The notes: generated from the sequence alone by a model not told the origin. DNA of 64,000 bases from Streptomyces sp. NBC_00878 (GCF_026341515.1 NZ_JAPEOK010000001.1:3038001-3102000); one strand, 5' to 3'. Shown: positions 1-10,733, counted from the first letter of the stretch. Numbers and translations: made by a program.

Positions 1-1
1 C

Positions 2-1126
2 GAGCTGTTCGGGTTCACACCGCTGGACTCGATCGACCTGGACGTGCCGCTCGCAGGGATACGCGGAGTGGCGTACGTACTGCCGTCCGCGGTCAGCCCC
101 GCCCAGCGCGCCGGTCATCGCGTGCACCTGAAGGGCATGCTCCTCACCGAGCGGGCCGAACAGCTGCTGCCCGACTGGGCGTTCTTCGTGCGCTGCGTCC
201 TCGACACGGACAGCCTGCGGCCCACCGCGTCCCGGGAGGCGCTGTACGAGGACGAGGCCCTGGCGGGCGTACGGGAGGCGCTGGGCGAGCGGATCAGGGC
301 CTGGCTGACGGGGCTCGCGGCCGGTGATCCCGAGCGGCTCGCGGCCTTCCTGTCGGTGCACCACCTGGGCGTGAAGTCCCTCGCGCGGCACGACGGCGAG
401 ATGCTGCGCACGATGCTGCCGTGGCTGCCCTTCGAGACGACCGACGGGCGGCTGTCCCTGGAGGAGTTCGCCCAGCGGCACCCGGTGGTGCACTTCACGC
501 GGACCGTCGAGGAGTTCCGCCAGGTCGCGCCGATCGCATCCGCGCAGGGCGTGGGGGTCGTCAACGGCGGCTACACGTACGACAGCGAGCTGGTCGAGGC
601 GCTGCCCTCGGTGCGGCCCGGGACGGTCGTGGCGGAGCTGGACGCCGACACGGTGACCGCGCATCTGGACTCGGTCGACCCGGCGGTGGAGCTTGCTCTG
701 TCGGCCTTCCTGGGGGCCGCGCGGGCCAAACTCGACCCCCTGGGGTGCGATGTCGTGCTGCGCGCCTTCCATCCCCTCTCCGTGCCCGCCCTGCACCTGG
801 ACGACCGGGCGACCCGCCACGAGCAGGCGCGCGCGGACGCCGAGGAGCAGGCCGACGACCTGTGGGCGGGCATCCTCGGCTCGCTGCGCGGCAGCGCCCC
901 ACGCGCGCGGCTGGTGCTCAACCACCTCAACCCGCTGATCCGGAGGATCAGTTCACTCGACGACCGGGAGCTGATCGGGACGGCGACGGAGTCCCTCTAC
1001 GGGCAGGCCCTGCTGATGGCGCAGCGCCCGCTGCGACCGGCGGACTCGGCACTCCTGAACCGGTCGTTCATCGGCCTCCTGGAGTGGGCCACCCACAGCG
1101 ACTCCCCGGAGGGGGGCCACCGATGA
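2..1126 (+). CDS. HSP90 family protein, 5'-truncated by window edge
   Basis: The frame is open from base 2, so this is the C-terminal ~374 residues of a longer gene; the GTG at 44 is internal. The visible part reads like the middle domain of HtpG/Hsp90, with the LFGFTPLDSIDLDVPLAG opening, a GVAYVLP strand, and LLPDWAFFVRCVLDTDSLRPTASRE, which corresponds to the Hsp90 catalytic-loop region (LLPxYLRFVRGVVDSxDLPLNISRE). The N-terminal GHKL ATPase domain lies off the window and cannot be inspected. The stop overlaps the next start as ATGA, so it is coupled to a large TPR protein, a plausible co-chaperone-like partner by analogy with eukaryotic Hsp90. Hsp90 family membership is secure; the client or process is unknown. 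Confidence 0.85.
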   Translation, partial: ELFGFTPLDSIDLDVPLAGIRGVAYVLPSAVSPAQRAGHRVHLKGMLLTERAEQLLPDWAFFVRCVLDTDSLRPTASREALYEDEALAGVREALGERIRAWLTGLAAGDPERLAAFLSVHHLGVKSLARHDGEMLRTMLPWLPFETTDGRLSLEEFAQRHPVVHFTRTVEEFRQVAPIASAQGVGVVNGGYTYDSELVEALPSVRPGTVVAELDADTVTAHLDSVDPAVELALSAFLGAARAKLDPLGCDVVLRAFHPLSVPALHLDDRATRHEQARADAEEQADDLWAGILGSLRGSAPRARLVLNHLNPLIRRISSLDDRELIGTATESLYGQALLMAQRPLRPADSALLNRSFIGLLEWATHSDSPEGGHR

Positions 1127-4107
1127 GCCGGACCGGTGAGAACATGGACTTCGACGCGCTGCGCCGGGCGATGCAGGAGAACTACGAGCAGCCGGAGGGC
1201 CCGGCCCGCAACGCGCGCGCGGAGCTGCTGCTCGCCGAGGCGGAGAAGCTGGCCATCCCGCTCGCCGTGATCGAGGCGCTCGGCCACCAGCTGAAGGTCT
1301 ACAACTACAGCTCCGAGAAGGACAGGATGTTCGTCCCCTTCGCGCGCCTGCTGCGCATGTGGGACGAACGGCCCGAGGACTTCGACGAGTACGAGACCCA
1401 CTCCCTGCACTGGGTCTTCAAGTGGGTGTCCTCCGGAATGGTCGGCCAGCCGCACGTGCCGCTCGCCTCCATCGAGAAGTGGCTCGGCGAGATGGAGCAC
1501 CGCTACCGGCTCGCCGGGCACTCCGAACGGGCGGTCCGCAGCACCGAGTTCACGGTCGCGCGGTCCATCGGGGATCTGGCGCGGGCGGAGCGGGCGTACA
1601 CCGCGTGGCTGGCCGCGGACCGGGACAGCATGGCCGACTGCCATGCCTGCGAACTGCACGACCAGGGCTGGTGGCGGGCCGAGCGGGGCTCCGACGCCGA
1701 GGCCCTGGAGCTGTGGCGGCCCGTCCTGGAGGGTGAGTACACCTGCGCCCACGAGCCGCACGCGGTCCTCGCGTCCTCGCTGGTGCCCCTGCTGCGGCTG
1801 GGGCGTCTGGACGAGGCGCGGGCCCACCATCTGCGCGGCTTCCGGCTCGTACGCCCCATGGAGAGCATGCGGGGCGCGTACGCGGACCACGTGGAGTTCT
1901 GCGTGCTCACCGGCAACGAGGCGCGGGCCCTGGAGCTGCTGGCGGAACGTCCCGCCTACTTCACGGACGCCGGGGAACCGCGCAGCCGGATGGACTTCCT
2001 GGCCGTGGTCGCCCTGCTGATGGACCGGCTGGCCTCGCTCGGGCTCGGCGCGCGGACCGTGCCGGGACCGGCCGGCCGCACCTGGACCGCGGGCGAACTC
2101 GCCGCCCACGCGCGCGTGGAGGCCCTTTCGCTGGCGGACCGCTTCGACGAGCGCAACGGCACGGCGTATGTGAGCGGGCGCGTCCGGGAGCGCATGGATC
2201 AGCTGCCGCTGGTGGAGCGGCTGACCCTGGGCATACGCGCGACACCGACCGTGGCGGCTGCCGTGACGCCCGCGCCCGCCCCGTCCGCGGATGCCCCTGC
2301 CGGCGACGAGCCGGACCTGGCCGCGCTGCTCGCCGAGGCCCGCCGGCTCTCGGCCGCCCTGCACCCGGACTCCGTCGCGGCGTGGGCCGCGGTCGCGGAG
2401 GCGGCCGGTGACGAGGACCTGTCGCCCCGCGACCGCGCGGAGCTGACCGACCACGAGGCGATGGGCCTCGGCCCCGAGGGCGTGGAGCTGTTCGCCCGCG
2501 CCGCCGAGTTGTACGTGGCGGCGGGCGACCCGGGCGAGGCCCTGGCGGCACGCGCGCGTGGAGCGTACGTACTGGCCCTCTCCGGCCGGACCGCCGAGGC
2601 GCTGGCCGCGGTCTCGGAGCCGTACGAGCAGGTGCTCGCCCTCTTCGCGGAGGGCGGGACCGGGGTCCAGCAGGCGGCCTCCGTGCTGGTGGGACGGGCG
2701 CGGATCCTGCTCCAGCGCGTGCACGAGGCGGCGGAGGTGAACGGGGCGGGGCACGGCTCCAAGGCACCGGCCGCCGCGGAGACCGCCGCGCGGGAGCTGC
2801 TGGCCCTCGCCGGGCCGGAAGCCGGGAACGACCTCCTGGTCGCTTCCCGGGCCGCGGAGGCGCAGGCCATGCTCGGGGAGCTCGCGGCGCACGCCGGGGA
2901 CGCGGAGCGGGCCTCGGAGCTGCTCACGCGGGCCGTGGAGGCGTTCGTGGCGGCCGGGCTGCCGTGGTTCGCCGTGGAGTACGAGGCGCGGCTCACCGGA
3001 ATCGCGCGCCACCTGGGCGACGCCGAAGCGGCCGAGCGCGCGGCCCGGGCCGCGCTGGAGCACGGCGCGCCCTTCATGGAGGCGACCGGCCACGCCCAAC
3101 TGCACCTCCAACTGGCCGAGATACTCGGCGCCACCGGACAGCTCGTGCCCGCCGCCGACCATGCCCTGGAGGCGTCGCACTGGGCGGACGAGGGCGGCGA
3201 GGGGGCCACGCTCGGCGCCTGGGCCAGGCATCAGCTCGGCGGCTTCCTGCTGCGTCAGGAGCGCTGGGCCGAGGCCGCGGAGGTCCTGGAGTCGGCGCTG
3301 CCGGAGCTGAGCGCGCAGACGCACGGCGACGGTGCCATCGTGCAGACCCACTGGTGGCTCGGCGACTGTCTCACCGAGCTCGGCGAACACCGCGAGGCCG
3401 CCGAACACTGGCTCCGGGCCGCCGAGTTCGCCCGGCACTGGCCCGAGCAGCGCGACCACGCGACGCTCGCCCATCTCGCCGCGGAGGCCCTCGGCCACGC
3501 GGGGCTGCTCCCGCAGGCGGAGCAGGCCTACGCGCGCGCCGGTGACCTCTGGCTGTCCCTCGGCAACGTCCACGGGCTGATCCGCTCCCTGCGGGCGCGC
3601 GCGTGGCTCGCGGTACGCGAGGAGGGCTCGGGGCTCGACACGGCACGGGAGTTGATGGGCAGGGCGGTCCGGGCGTGCGAGGACGCCGCTCCGGAGGACG
3701 CCGAGGCGCGCGAGCAACTCGTGGCCGAACTCGCCCAGACACACCGCCAGTTCGGCGACCTGGTCGCCAGGTCCGTGCCCGACGACGCCGAGGACGAGGC
3801 GATCTACGCCCTGTTCGAGGAGGCCCTGGCCCACGTCTCACTGGCCGTCGCGGGCTTCCTCTCCCTCGGCGAGGACGCCCTGCACAGCCGCACCGGCGCC
3901 CAACTCGCCGCCGGCTGGCTGGAGGCCGACCTGGAACACCCCGACTGGGCGGCCGCACGCGCGCGTGAGGTTCTCGCGGCGTACGCCGAGGGGGAAGTCG
4001 GGGAATTCGGGGAATTCGGGGACGAGACGGTAGCGGCTCGACGTGCCGAGGCGGAGCGGTTGCTGCGGGCGACGGAGACCGAGTCCGAGACCGAGTCCGG
4101 GGCCTAG
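1123..4107 (+). CDS. Large tetratricopeptide-repeat protein
   Basis: The 994-residue product starts at the ATG that overlaps the upstream Hsp90 stop (ATGA), which favours coupling and a functional pairing. The sequence is almost all helical, Ala/Glu/Leu-rich TPR-like repeats; clear ones lie in the second half, e.g. WWLGDCLTELGEHREAAEHW and AEEALGHAGLLPQAEQAYARAG-type units. There is no signal peptide, membrane segment or catalytic motif. An Ala/Pro-rich linker near residues 375-395 separates an N-terminal helical part from the TPR array. The C-terminus has short tandem repeats (GEFGEFGDE and ETESETESGA) reflecting small DNA repeats. It probably acts as a cytoplasmic scaffold or adaptor for the Hsp90-like protein; that role is inferred from the coupling alone. 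Confidence 0.8.
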   Translation: MSRTGENMDFDALRRAMQENYEQPEGPARNARAELLLAEAEKLAIPLAVIEALGHQLKVYNYSSEKDRMFVPFARLLRMWDERPEDFDEYETHSLHWVFKWVSSGMVGQPHVPLASIEKWLGEMEHRYRLAGHSERAVRSTEFTVARSIGDLARAERAYTAWLAADRDSMADCHACELHDQGWWRAERGSDAEALELWRPVLEGEYTCAHEPHAVLASSLVPLLRLGRLDEARAHHLRGFRLVRPMESMRGAYADHVEFCVLTGNEARALELLAERPAYFTDAGEPRSRMDFLAVVALLMDRLASLGLGARTVPGPAGRTWTAGELAAHARVEALSLADRFDERNGTAYVSGRVRERMDQLPLVERLTLGIRATPTVAAAVTPAPAPSADAPAGDEPDLAALLAEARRLSAALHPDSVAAWAAVAEAAGDEDLSPRDRAELTDHEAMGLGPEGVELFARAAELYVAAGDPGEALAARARGAYVLALSGRTAEALAAVSEPYEQVLALFAEGGTGVQQAASVLVGRARILLQRVHEAAEVNGAGHGSKAPAAAETAARELLALAGPEAGNDLLVASRAAEAQAMLGELAAHAGDAERASELLTRAVEAFVAAGLPWFAVEYEARLTGIARHLGDAEAAERAARAALEHGAPFMEATGHAQLHLQLAEILGATGQLVPAADHALEASHWADEGGEGATLGAWARHQLGGFLLRQERWAEAAEVLESALPELSAQTHGDGAIVQTHWWLGDCLTELGEHREAAEHWLRAAEFARHWPEQRDHATLAHLAAEALGHAGLLPQAEQAYARAGDLWLSLGNVHGLIRSLRARAWLAVREEGSGLDTARELMGRAVRACEDAAPEDAEAREQLVAELAQTHRQFGDLVARSVPDDAEDEAIYALFEEALAHVSLAVAGFLSLGEDALHSRTGAQLAAGWLEADLEHPDWAAARAREVLAAYAEGEVGEFGEFGDETVAARRAEAERLLRATETESETESGA

Positions 4108-4122
4108 AAGCAGGTCCTCGCG

Positions 4123-5949
4123 CTACTCCACGCCGATCAGCAGCAGAGCCCCCTGGCGTCCGCCCCGGTACACCACCGTGTCCACGGCGAGGTACGACTC
4201 CCGGACGCGGGCTTCGAGGTGGGCCGCGATCGTGTCGGGGGCGTCGTCGCCGAGGACCAGAGTGACCATCTCGCCGCCCGCCGCGAGCATGCGGTTCAGG
4301 ACCGCCTCGGCGGTCGCCGTGATGTCGGAGCCGATCACGGCGACATCGCCCTCGATGAGGCCGAGGATGTCGCCGGCCTGGCAGATGCCGGCCATGGTCC
4401 AGGACTGCCGTTCCGCGACCTCCACCTCGGCGTACCGGGTGGCGCCCGCGGCCGACGTCATCGCGACGACGTCCTCGTCGAAGCGCCGCCCTGGCTCGTG
4501 CACGGCGAGCGCCGCGATCCCCTGCACCGCGGAACGCGTGGGGATCAGCGCGACCCTGACGCCCTCGGCGCGGGCCTGTTCGGCCGCCGCGGCCGCGGTG
4601 TGGCGCAGCTCGGCGTCGTTCGGCAACAGCACCACCTCGCGCGCGTGGGCCCGCCGTACCGCCTCGACGAGCTCCCCGCTCGCGGGCGGCTCCCCCGGGC
4701 GCGCGAGGACGGTGGTGGCCCCCGCCTCGGTGTAGAGCCCCGCGAGGCCTTCGCCGGGGACGACGGCCACGACCGCGCGCTGGGCGGGCTCCCGGACCGG
4801 CCGCCCCCCGGCGCCCGCCGTGTGCGCGTCGTCGAGCCCGAAGTGGGTGATCCGGATCCGGTACGGCCGCCCGGCCTCGACGCCCGCCTCCACGGCCGCG
4901 CCGGCGTCGTCGACGTGCACATGGACGTTCCACAGGCCGTCCCCGCCGACCACGACGAGCGAGTCGCCGAGCGCGTCGAGCCGGTCCCGCAGCCGCGCCA
5001 CCGCCGCGTCCTCCGCCTCCAGGAGGTAGATCACCTCGAAGGCCGGCCCACCCTCTTCCTGAGCGGGCGTTCCGTCAGCGCACTCCCCCGGGTCACTCGG
5101 ATCTCCCGGCCACTCCGTCACAGCGGTATCCGCCGTATCCGCGTCCACATCCGCGCGCGCGGAGGGCTCCGTCACCTCCACGCGCGCGTGGGGCTCCGTC
5201 GCGTCCGAAGCCGCCCGCACGCGCGCGTGCCCCGCGAGAACCGGCACCGCCGTCGCGGCGGGCGCCTCGCCCGTGAACGTCTCCACCAGCGCCGCCAGCA
5301 CGGCCACCAGCCCGCGCCCGCCCGCGTCGACCACCCCGGCCCGCTCCAGGACCGCCAGCTGCCCGGGAGTCGCCGCGAGCGCCGCCCGCGCGCCCTCGTA
5401 CGCCGCCCGCGCGACCGTCCCGCAGTCGCCCTCGGCGCCGGAGGCCGCGTCGGCGGCGGCCGAGGCGACCGTCAGGACGGTGCCCTCGACCGGGTGCGCG
5501 ACGGCCTCCCGGGCCGCGTCGGCCGCGTGCCGGAGGGCGAGCCGCAGGCCCGGCCCGTCGGTGTGTCCGTTGCCACTGTCGGCGGCAAGCACCTGGGCCA
5601 TGCCCCTCAGGAGCTGCGCGAGGATCGTCCCGGAGTTCCCCCGGGCCCCTATGAGCGCGCCGTGCGCCATCGCGCCCACCGCCTCGGCGAGCGCGGGCCG
5701 CTCGGCCGCCCGCGCCCCGGAGCCGGGGTCGGGCTCCGCGGAAACGGTGGCATGCGCCGCGAAGACCGCCTCGACGGCGGCGGCGGCCGACTCCACGGTC
5801 AGATACAGATTGGTGCCGGTGTCCCCGTCCGCCACGGGATAGACGTTGATCGCGTCGATCTCCTCGCGCGCGCGGCCGAGGGCCTCCAGCGCGAGACCGC
5901 ACCAGGCGCGTACCGCGGATGCGTCCAATCTCTGCGACACCTGCGGCAC
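4123..5949 (-). CDS. DAK2 domain protein, FakA/DhaL-like kinase
   Basis: The 608-residue product starts at GTG 5949, chosen because AAGGAGG sits just upstream; the frame stays open to 6126 but that extension has no family-like sequence. The N-terminal DAK2 domain (about residues 10-205) has INVYPVADGDTGTNLY, the Mg-ATP binding aspartates of dihydroxyacetone-kinase-type proteins, and GARGNSGTILAQLLRG. A low-complexity acidic/Ala linker follows, then a FakA-type C-terminal region (from about residue 310) with LGDSLVVVGGDGLWNVHVHVDD. FakA proteins phosphorylate fatty acids bound to a DegV-family FakB partner; no degV is visible here, so the substrate is inferred. The gene converges on the TPR gene and is divergent from rpmB. 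Confidence 0.85.
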   Translation of the reverse strand: MPQVSQRLDASAVRAWCGLALEALGRAREEIDAINVYPVADGDTGTNLYLTVESAAAAVEAVFAAHATVSAEPDPGSGARAAERPALAEAVGAMAHGALIGARGNSGTILAQLLRGMAQVLAADSGNGHTDGPGLRLALRHAADAAREAVAHPVEGTVLTVASAAADAASGAEGDCGTVARAAYEGARAALAATPGQLAVLERAGVVDAGGRGLVAVLAALVETFTGEAPAATAVPVLAGHARVRAASDATEPHARVEVTEPSARADVDADTADTAVTEWPGDPSDPGECADGTPAQEEGGPAFEVIYLLEAEDAAVARLRDRLDALGDSLVVVGGDGLWNVHVHVDDAGAAVEAGVEAGRPYRIRITHFGLDDAHTAGAGGRPVREPAQRAVVAVVPGEGLAGLYTEAGATTVLARPGEPPASGELVEAVRRAHAREVVLLPNDAELRHTAAAAAEQARAEGVRVALIPTRSAVQGIAALAVHEPGRRFDEDVVAMTSAAGATRYAEVEVAERQSWTMAGICQAGDILGLIEGDVAVIGSDITATAEAVLNRMLAAGGEMVTLVLGDDAPDTIAAHLEARVRESYLAVDTVVYRGGRQGALLLIGVE

Positions 5950-6140
5950 CTGCGCCTCCTTGAGCAGCCGAACGTCCGACGCAGCGTAGACCCCGGTCAG
6001 GTCTCCGCCGGAAGAGGGCCGGGACAGGTCCCCGGGCCAGCCATGGTAGTTTCGTTGTACGGATGCAGTCGTTGTATGCTGCTCCGGTTGCCCGATCTCA
6101 TCGGGCCTTTCCCCTGGCACCGCCACTCAGATCCTAGATC

Positions 6141-6164
6141 TTGATCCCGGCATGCCGGGATCAA
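6141..6164. promoter_or_regulatory. 24-bp perfect palindrome in the rpmB leader
   Basis: Two perfect 12-base arms (TTGATCCCGGCA and its complement) meet with no spacer, ending 34 bases before the rpmB start codon and about 190 bases upstream of the divergent DAK2 gene start. It could be a dimeric regulator's operator or, in RNA, an autoregulatory structure. The function is not established. Confidence 0.5.
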
Positions 6165-6197
6165 CCGTAAGAGCATCTGAAGTCTTTGGAGTGACCG

Positions 6198-6383
6198 GTG
6201 GCTGCCAACTGCGACGTCTGCGGCAAGGGGCCGGGCTTCGGCAACAACATCTCGCACTCTCACCGCCGTACGCCCCGTCGCTGGAACCCGAACATCCAGC
6301 GCGTTCGTACCGTGGTGGGCGGGACGCCGAAGCGCGTGAACGCTTGCACCTCGTGCATCAAGGCCGGCAAGGTCTCGCGCTGA
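6198..6383 (+). CDS. rpmB: 50S ribosomal protein L28 (zinc-ribbon type)
   Basis: The 61-residue protein starts with GTG 6198, seven bases after a GGAG at 6187. It has the canonical L28 pattern [28 protein letters not shown]. Cysteine pairs C5/C8 and C50/C53 form the zinc-binding (C+) version. Actinobacteria often carry a second, cysteine-free copy used under zinc limitation; this is the zinc-containing one. It is monocistronic, with a 24-bp palindrome in its leader and a strong terminator 41 bases after the stop. Confidence 0.97.
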   Translation: MAANCDVCGKGPGFGNNISHSHRRTPRRWNPNIQRVRTVVGGTPKRVNACTSCIKAGKVSR

Positions 6384-6423
6384 CGCTCTGCTAGCGCGCG
6401 GCCACTGCTGGTTCGCTGCTCAG

Positions 6424-6455
6424 AGCCGGTCCACCTCACAGTGGACCGGCTTTTT
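6424..6455 (+). terminator. Rho-independent terminator of rpmB
   Basis: An 11-bp perfect stem (AGCCGGTCCAC with its complement) around a 6-base loop is followed by five T residues. Confidence 0.9.
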
Positions 6456-6542
6456 GCTGTGCCCGGAAACGGACGCCCACCTACTCAACCTGCCACACCG
6501 GTCCGAGCAGTCAGAGCGGTCAGAGCGGTCACGCCCTGCCCA

Positions 6543-6568
6543 CGTAAACGCTTGCGCATGCGTTTACG
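6543..6568 (-). terminator. Hairpin at the 3' end of thiD
   Basis: Nine-base arms CGTAAACGC/GCGTTTACG flank an 8-base loop and include the thiD stop codon. There is no T tract, so termination efficiency is uncertain. Short CAGAGCGGT-type tandem repeats lie just beyond (about 6500-6533). Confidence 0.45.
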
Positions 6569-7382
6569 CGTCGCCCGCCCCGAACCGCCAGCCATGATCC
6601 ACCGGCCCGATCCCGCCCCCGAGCGCGAAGCCGCCCGCGATCGCCCCGGTGACGTACTCCTTCGCCGCCGCGACCGCCGTCGGCACCGGCTCCCCCTTCG
6701 CGAGCCCCGAAGCGATGGCGCTCGCGAGGGTGCACCCCGTGCCGTGCGTGTGCCGGTTGTCGAGCCGGGGAGCCCGCAGCCAGTGCTCCGCCGAGCCGTC
6801 CGTGAGGAAGTCGACGGCGTCGCCGCTGAGGTGACCGCCCTTGATCAGCACCCACGTCGGCCCGTACGACAGGACGGCCGCCGCCGCGCGCCGCATCCCG
6901 TCCTCCGACTCGACCCGCAGACCCGTCAACTGGGCCACCTCGTCGAGGTTCGGCGTCGCCACCGTGGCGACGGGCAGCAGCTTCGTGCGTACGGAGTCCA
7001 GCGCGGACGCGGCGAGCAGCGGGTCGCCGTGCTTGGAGACGCCGACCGGGTCGACGACCGAGGGCACGGCCGTGCCGCCGATCAACTCGGCGACGGCCTC
7101 GACGAGTTCGGCGGAGGCGAGCATGCCGGTCTTCACGGCGTCGACGCCGATGTCGTCGACCACGCTGCGGTACTGCGCGCGCACCGCCTCCACCGGCAGT
7201 TCCCAAGCGCCTTGTACGCCCAGGGAGTTCTGCGCGGTGACGGCGGTGAGCACGCTCATGCCGTGCACGCCGAACGCCAGCATCGTCTTCAAGTCGGCCT
7301 GGATCCCGGCGCCGCCACCGGAGTCGGAGCCCGCGACGGTCAGTACACGCGGCGGGGCACCCGCACGGGACGAGGCACTCAC
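6564..7382 (-). CDS. thiD: Bifunctional hydroxymethylpyrimidine/phosphomethylpyrimidine kinase
   Basis: The 272-residue product phosphorylates HMP to HMP-P and then HMP-PP in thiamine pyrophosphate synthesis. It shows the ThiD/ribokinase-fold signatures [21 protein letters not shown] near the N-terminus, a QNSLGVQG segment, and [17 protein letters not shown] at the anion hole near the C-terminus with the catalytic cysteine/glycine loop. The start is GTG 7382, which overlaps the thiL stop as GTGA. The longer open frame upstream lies inside thiL and was discarded. It is co-transcribed after thiL. Confidence 0.95.
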   Translation of the reverse strand: MSASSRAGAPPRVLTVAGSDSGGGAGIQADLKTMLAFGVHGMSVLTAVTAQNSLGVQGAWELPVEAVRAQYRSVVDDIGVDAVKTGMLASAELVEAVAELIGGTAVPSVVDPVGVSKHGDPLLAASALDSVRTKLLPVATVATPNLDEVAQLTGLRVESEDGMRRAAAAVLSYGPTWVLIKGGHLSGDAVDFLTDGSAEHWLRAPRLDNRHTHGTGCTLASAIASGLAKGEPVPTAVAAAKEYVTGAIAGGFALGGGIGPVDHGWRFGAGDA

Positions 7383-8344
7383 GACTCGATGTCCCCGAAG
7401 TGGTCCCAGCCGCCCTTGCTGGTCCACGGCGCCCCGTCGACCGTGACCTGCGGCAGCGCCGACGGGTTGAGGACCTCGCCGATCACCTTCCAGCGCGCGG
7501 GCAGTTTCACGTCCGCCGGGAAGGTCGCCACGATCGCGTGGTCCTCGCCCCCAGTGAGCACCCACTGGATGGGGTCGACGCCGACGGCCTGACCGATGTC
7601 GTTCATCTGCGAGGGGATGTCGACGGCGCCGGAGCGGACGTCGATACGCACCTTGCTGGCCTCGGCGATGTGCCCGAGGTCGGCGATCAGCCCGTCGCTG
7701 ACGTCCGTCATCGAGGTCGCGCCGAGTCCGGCGGCCGCGGGGCCCGCGTGGTACGGCGGTTCCGGGCGCCGGTGGGCCTCGACGAAGGCGCGCGGCGAGC
7801 GGAAGCCGCGGGAGAGGACGGCGTGCCCGGCCGCGGACCAGCCCAGCCAGCCCGTCACGGCCACCACGTCACCGGGCTGGGCGCCCGCGCGCGTGACCGG
7901 CTCGTGGTTGCGCAGATCGCCGAGCGCGGTGATCGCCACGGTGATCGTGTCGCCGCGTACGACATCGCCGCCGACCACGGCCGCGCCGGCGACCTGGCAC
8001 TCGTCGCGGATGCCGTCCATCAGCTCGGACGGCCAGGTGGCGGGCAGTTCGGCCGGGACCACCAGGCCGAGCAGCAGCGCGGTCGGCACGGCACCCATCG
8101 CGGCGATGTCCGCGAGGTTCTGCGCGGCCGCCTTGCGACCTACGTCGTACGCCGTGGACCAGTCGCGCCGGAAGTGCCGTCCCTCCAGGAGGATGTCGGT
8201 GCTCGCCACGACCCTGCGGTCGGGGGCGGCCACCACGGCGGCGTCGTCGCCCGGCCCGACGCGTACCGCCGGAGTGGTGGTGAGCCGTGAGGTGAGCTCC
8301 TTGATGAGCCCGAACTCCCCCAACTCGCCCACGGTTCCCTTCAC
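7379..8344 (-). CDS. thiL: Thiamine-phosphate kinase
   Basis: The 321-residue ThiL makes the cofactor thiamine diphosphate from thiamine monophosphate with ATP. It has the AIR-synthase/ThiL fold with [43 protein letters not shown] and [16 protein letters not shown], the Mg-nucleotide aspartates. The GTG at 8344 begins [14 protein letters not shown], the usual family N-terminus. It is the first gene of thiL-thiD with a 4-base overlap. Confidence 0.95.
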   Translation of the reverse strand: MKGTVGELGEFGLIKELTSRLTTTPAVRVGPGDDAAVVAAPDRRVVASTDILLEGRHFRRDWSTAYDVGRKAAAQNLADIAAMGAVPTALLLGLVVPAELPATWPSELMDGIRDECQVAGAAVVGGDVVRGDTITVAITALGDLRNHEPVTRAGAQPGDVVAVTGWLGWSAAGHAVLSRGFRSPRAFVEAHRRPEPPYHAGPAAAGLGATSMTDVSDGLIADLGHIAEASKVRIDVRSGAVDIPSQMNDIGQAVGVDPIQWVLTGGEDHAIVATFPADVKLPARWKVIGEVLNPSALPQVTVDGAPWTSKGGWDHFGDIES

Positions 8345-8595
8345 CGAGTCTCACCTGTTCCCTTCGTGCCCATGAGTCGTACGTCTTGTGCTGCCGCGTC
8401 CGCTTCCGTTGCCGCGTCCGCCCGGTCGCGGACCGCCTGCGGCCTGGGTACGGTCGAGGCGACCGTCAACCTGTGCGGTCCGCGCACCCCTCCGCGGAGG
8501 TCCCGGCCCCCGCGGGTCTCCCCGCGGCGCACGGCGACGCGATACCGTGGCGTTCCTTTTCCCCACATGATCCTCGTGGCCGCCCTGGAGGTTCC

Positions 8596-8829
8596 GTGGT
8601 ACAGGCGTACATCCTGATCCAGACGGAGGTCGGCAAAGCGTCGACCGTCGCCGAAATGATCAGCAAGATACAAGGGGTGATCCAGGCCGAGGACGTGACC
8701 GGACCGTACGACGTCATCGTTCGAGCCCAGGCTGACACAGTGGACGATCTCGGCCGTATGGTGGTCGCGAAAGTCCAGCAAGTGGACGGCATCACGCGTA
8801 CTCTGACCTGCCCGGTCGTGCACCTGTAG
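8596..8829 (+). CDS. Lrp/AsnC-family ligand-binding-domain protein
   Basis: The 77-residue protein starts at GTG 8596 with a GGAGG Shine-Dalgarno. It consists only of the RAM/AsnC effector fold (VQAYILIQTEVGKAS...GPYDVIVRAQADTVDDLG) and lacks a helix-turn-helix. Such stand-alone domains form oligomers and may sense amino acids or modulate full-length Lrp proteins. The 250-bp leader up to thiL holds no other gene; GATACCGT-like sequence near 8540 may belong to its promoter. The target is unknown. Confidence 0.88.
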   Translation: MVQAYILIQTEVGKASTVAEMISKIQGVIQAEDVTGPYDVIVRAQADTVDDLGRMVVAKVQQVDGITRTLTCPVVHL

Positions 8830-8849
8830 CCCCCGTCTACCCTTGGCCG

Positions 8850-9359
8850 GTGGACTTCTTCCGTCACCGGCGCTTCTCTTACCTCGGGCTGCCCGCCCTC
8901 GTCCTGCTGATCGCGGCCACAGGCTGCTCCTCAGCAGACGACAACGCCACGACCGCGGTTCCCAGCCCGGGCGCGAAGGCCACCGAGCTGTGCCAGAACC
9001 TGGACAAGTCGCTGCCGCGGAAGGTGGACGGACTCGACCGGGAGGATCCCGAGCCCCGGTCCGCGCTGACCGCGGGCTGGGGAAGCCCGGCGATCATACT
9101 GCGCTGTGGTGTCCAGCGGCCGCCCAAGATGGTCGACCCCAAGGTCGCCGAGGGCGGTGACCCGGACGCGGTCGGCGGCGGGGTGAACGGAGTGGGCTGG
9201 CTGATGGAGAAGCGGGACGACGGGGCGACCCGCTTCACGTCCGCCCAGCGTCTGGCGTACGTGGAGGTCACTGTGCCAGGGGGGCGGGACTCTTCGTCCG
9301 TGCTTGTCGACTTGGCCGGGGCCATCAAGAAGGCGATTCCCGAGGGGATTGCCGACTGA
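8850..9359 (+). CDS. DUF3515 family lipoprotein
   Basis: The 169-residue protein starts at GTG 8850, 20 bases after the Lrp-like gene and probably in the same transcript. It has a basic N-terminus (DFFRHRRF), a hydrophobic core (LGLPALVLLIAATG) and a lipobox ending at the cysteine of ATGC near residue 26, so it should be lipidated and held on the outer face of the membrane. The remainder matches the actinobacterial DUF3515 pattern (ELCQNLDKSLP, WGSPAIILRCGV, AYVEVTVPG). Its role is unknown. Confidence 0.85.
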   Translation: MDFFRHRRFSYLGLPALVLLIAATGCSSADDNATTAVPSPGAKATELCQNLDKSLPRKVDGLDREDPEPRSALTAGWGSPAIILRCGVQRPPKMVDPKVAEGGDPDAVGGGVNGVGWLMEKRDDGATRFTSAQRLAYVEVTVPGGRDSSSVLVDLAGAIKKAIPEGIAD

Positions 9360-9412
9360 GACGACCTTGGTTGTTTGCCGGGGGCGGGCCCGTCGTGGCT
9401 GATCGCGCCCAC

Positions 9413-9475
9413 GATGGGGGTCCCCCCGCTCATGGGGGTCCCCCCGCTCGAGCGAAGCCGAGAGTGGGGGAGGAG
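9413..9475. repeat. Streptomyces palindromic GC repeat
   Basis: TGGGGGTCCCCCCGCTC occurs twice in tandem, then GAGCGAAGCCGAGAGTGGGGGAGG closes a hairpin. I recognise this as a short interspersed palindrome common in Streptomyces genomes. It lies in the gap between the convergent lipoprotein gene and ddl and may terminate either transcript. A related element interrupts gltX at 21919-21963. Confidence 0.7.
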
Positions 9476-9516
9476 TCGCAAATGTCAGAGCCTCGCGCCC
9501 CTGAAAACCAAAAACC

Positions 9517-10674
<1,158 letters not shown>

Positions 10675-10733
10675 ATCGGGACAAGAATACCCGTTAGGTA
10701 CTGCCCTGAGGCGGCGTGCCGCGATGGCGTTGC

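Noticed and set aside
997..3834. 945-codon minus-strand frame opposite the TPR gene
   Set aside because: Biased shadow ORF with no recognisable motif.
5950..6126. N-terminal extension of the DAK2 gene
   Set aside because: The sequence is unlike the family, and AAGGAGG lies directly before GTG 5949.
6441..7592. 383-codon plus-strand frame over thiD
   Set aside because: Opposes well-supported thiD/thiL and contains only Arg-rich shadow sequence.
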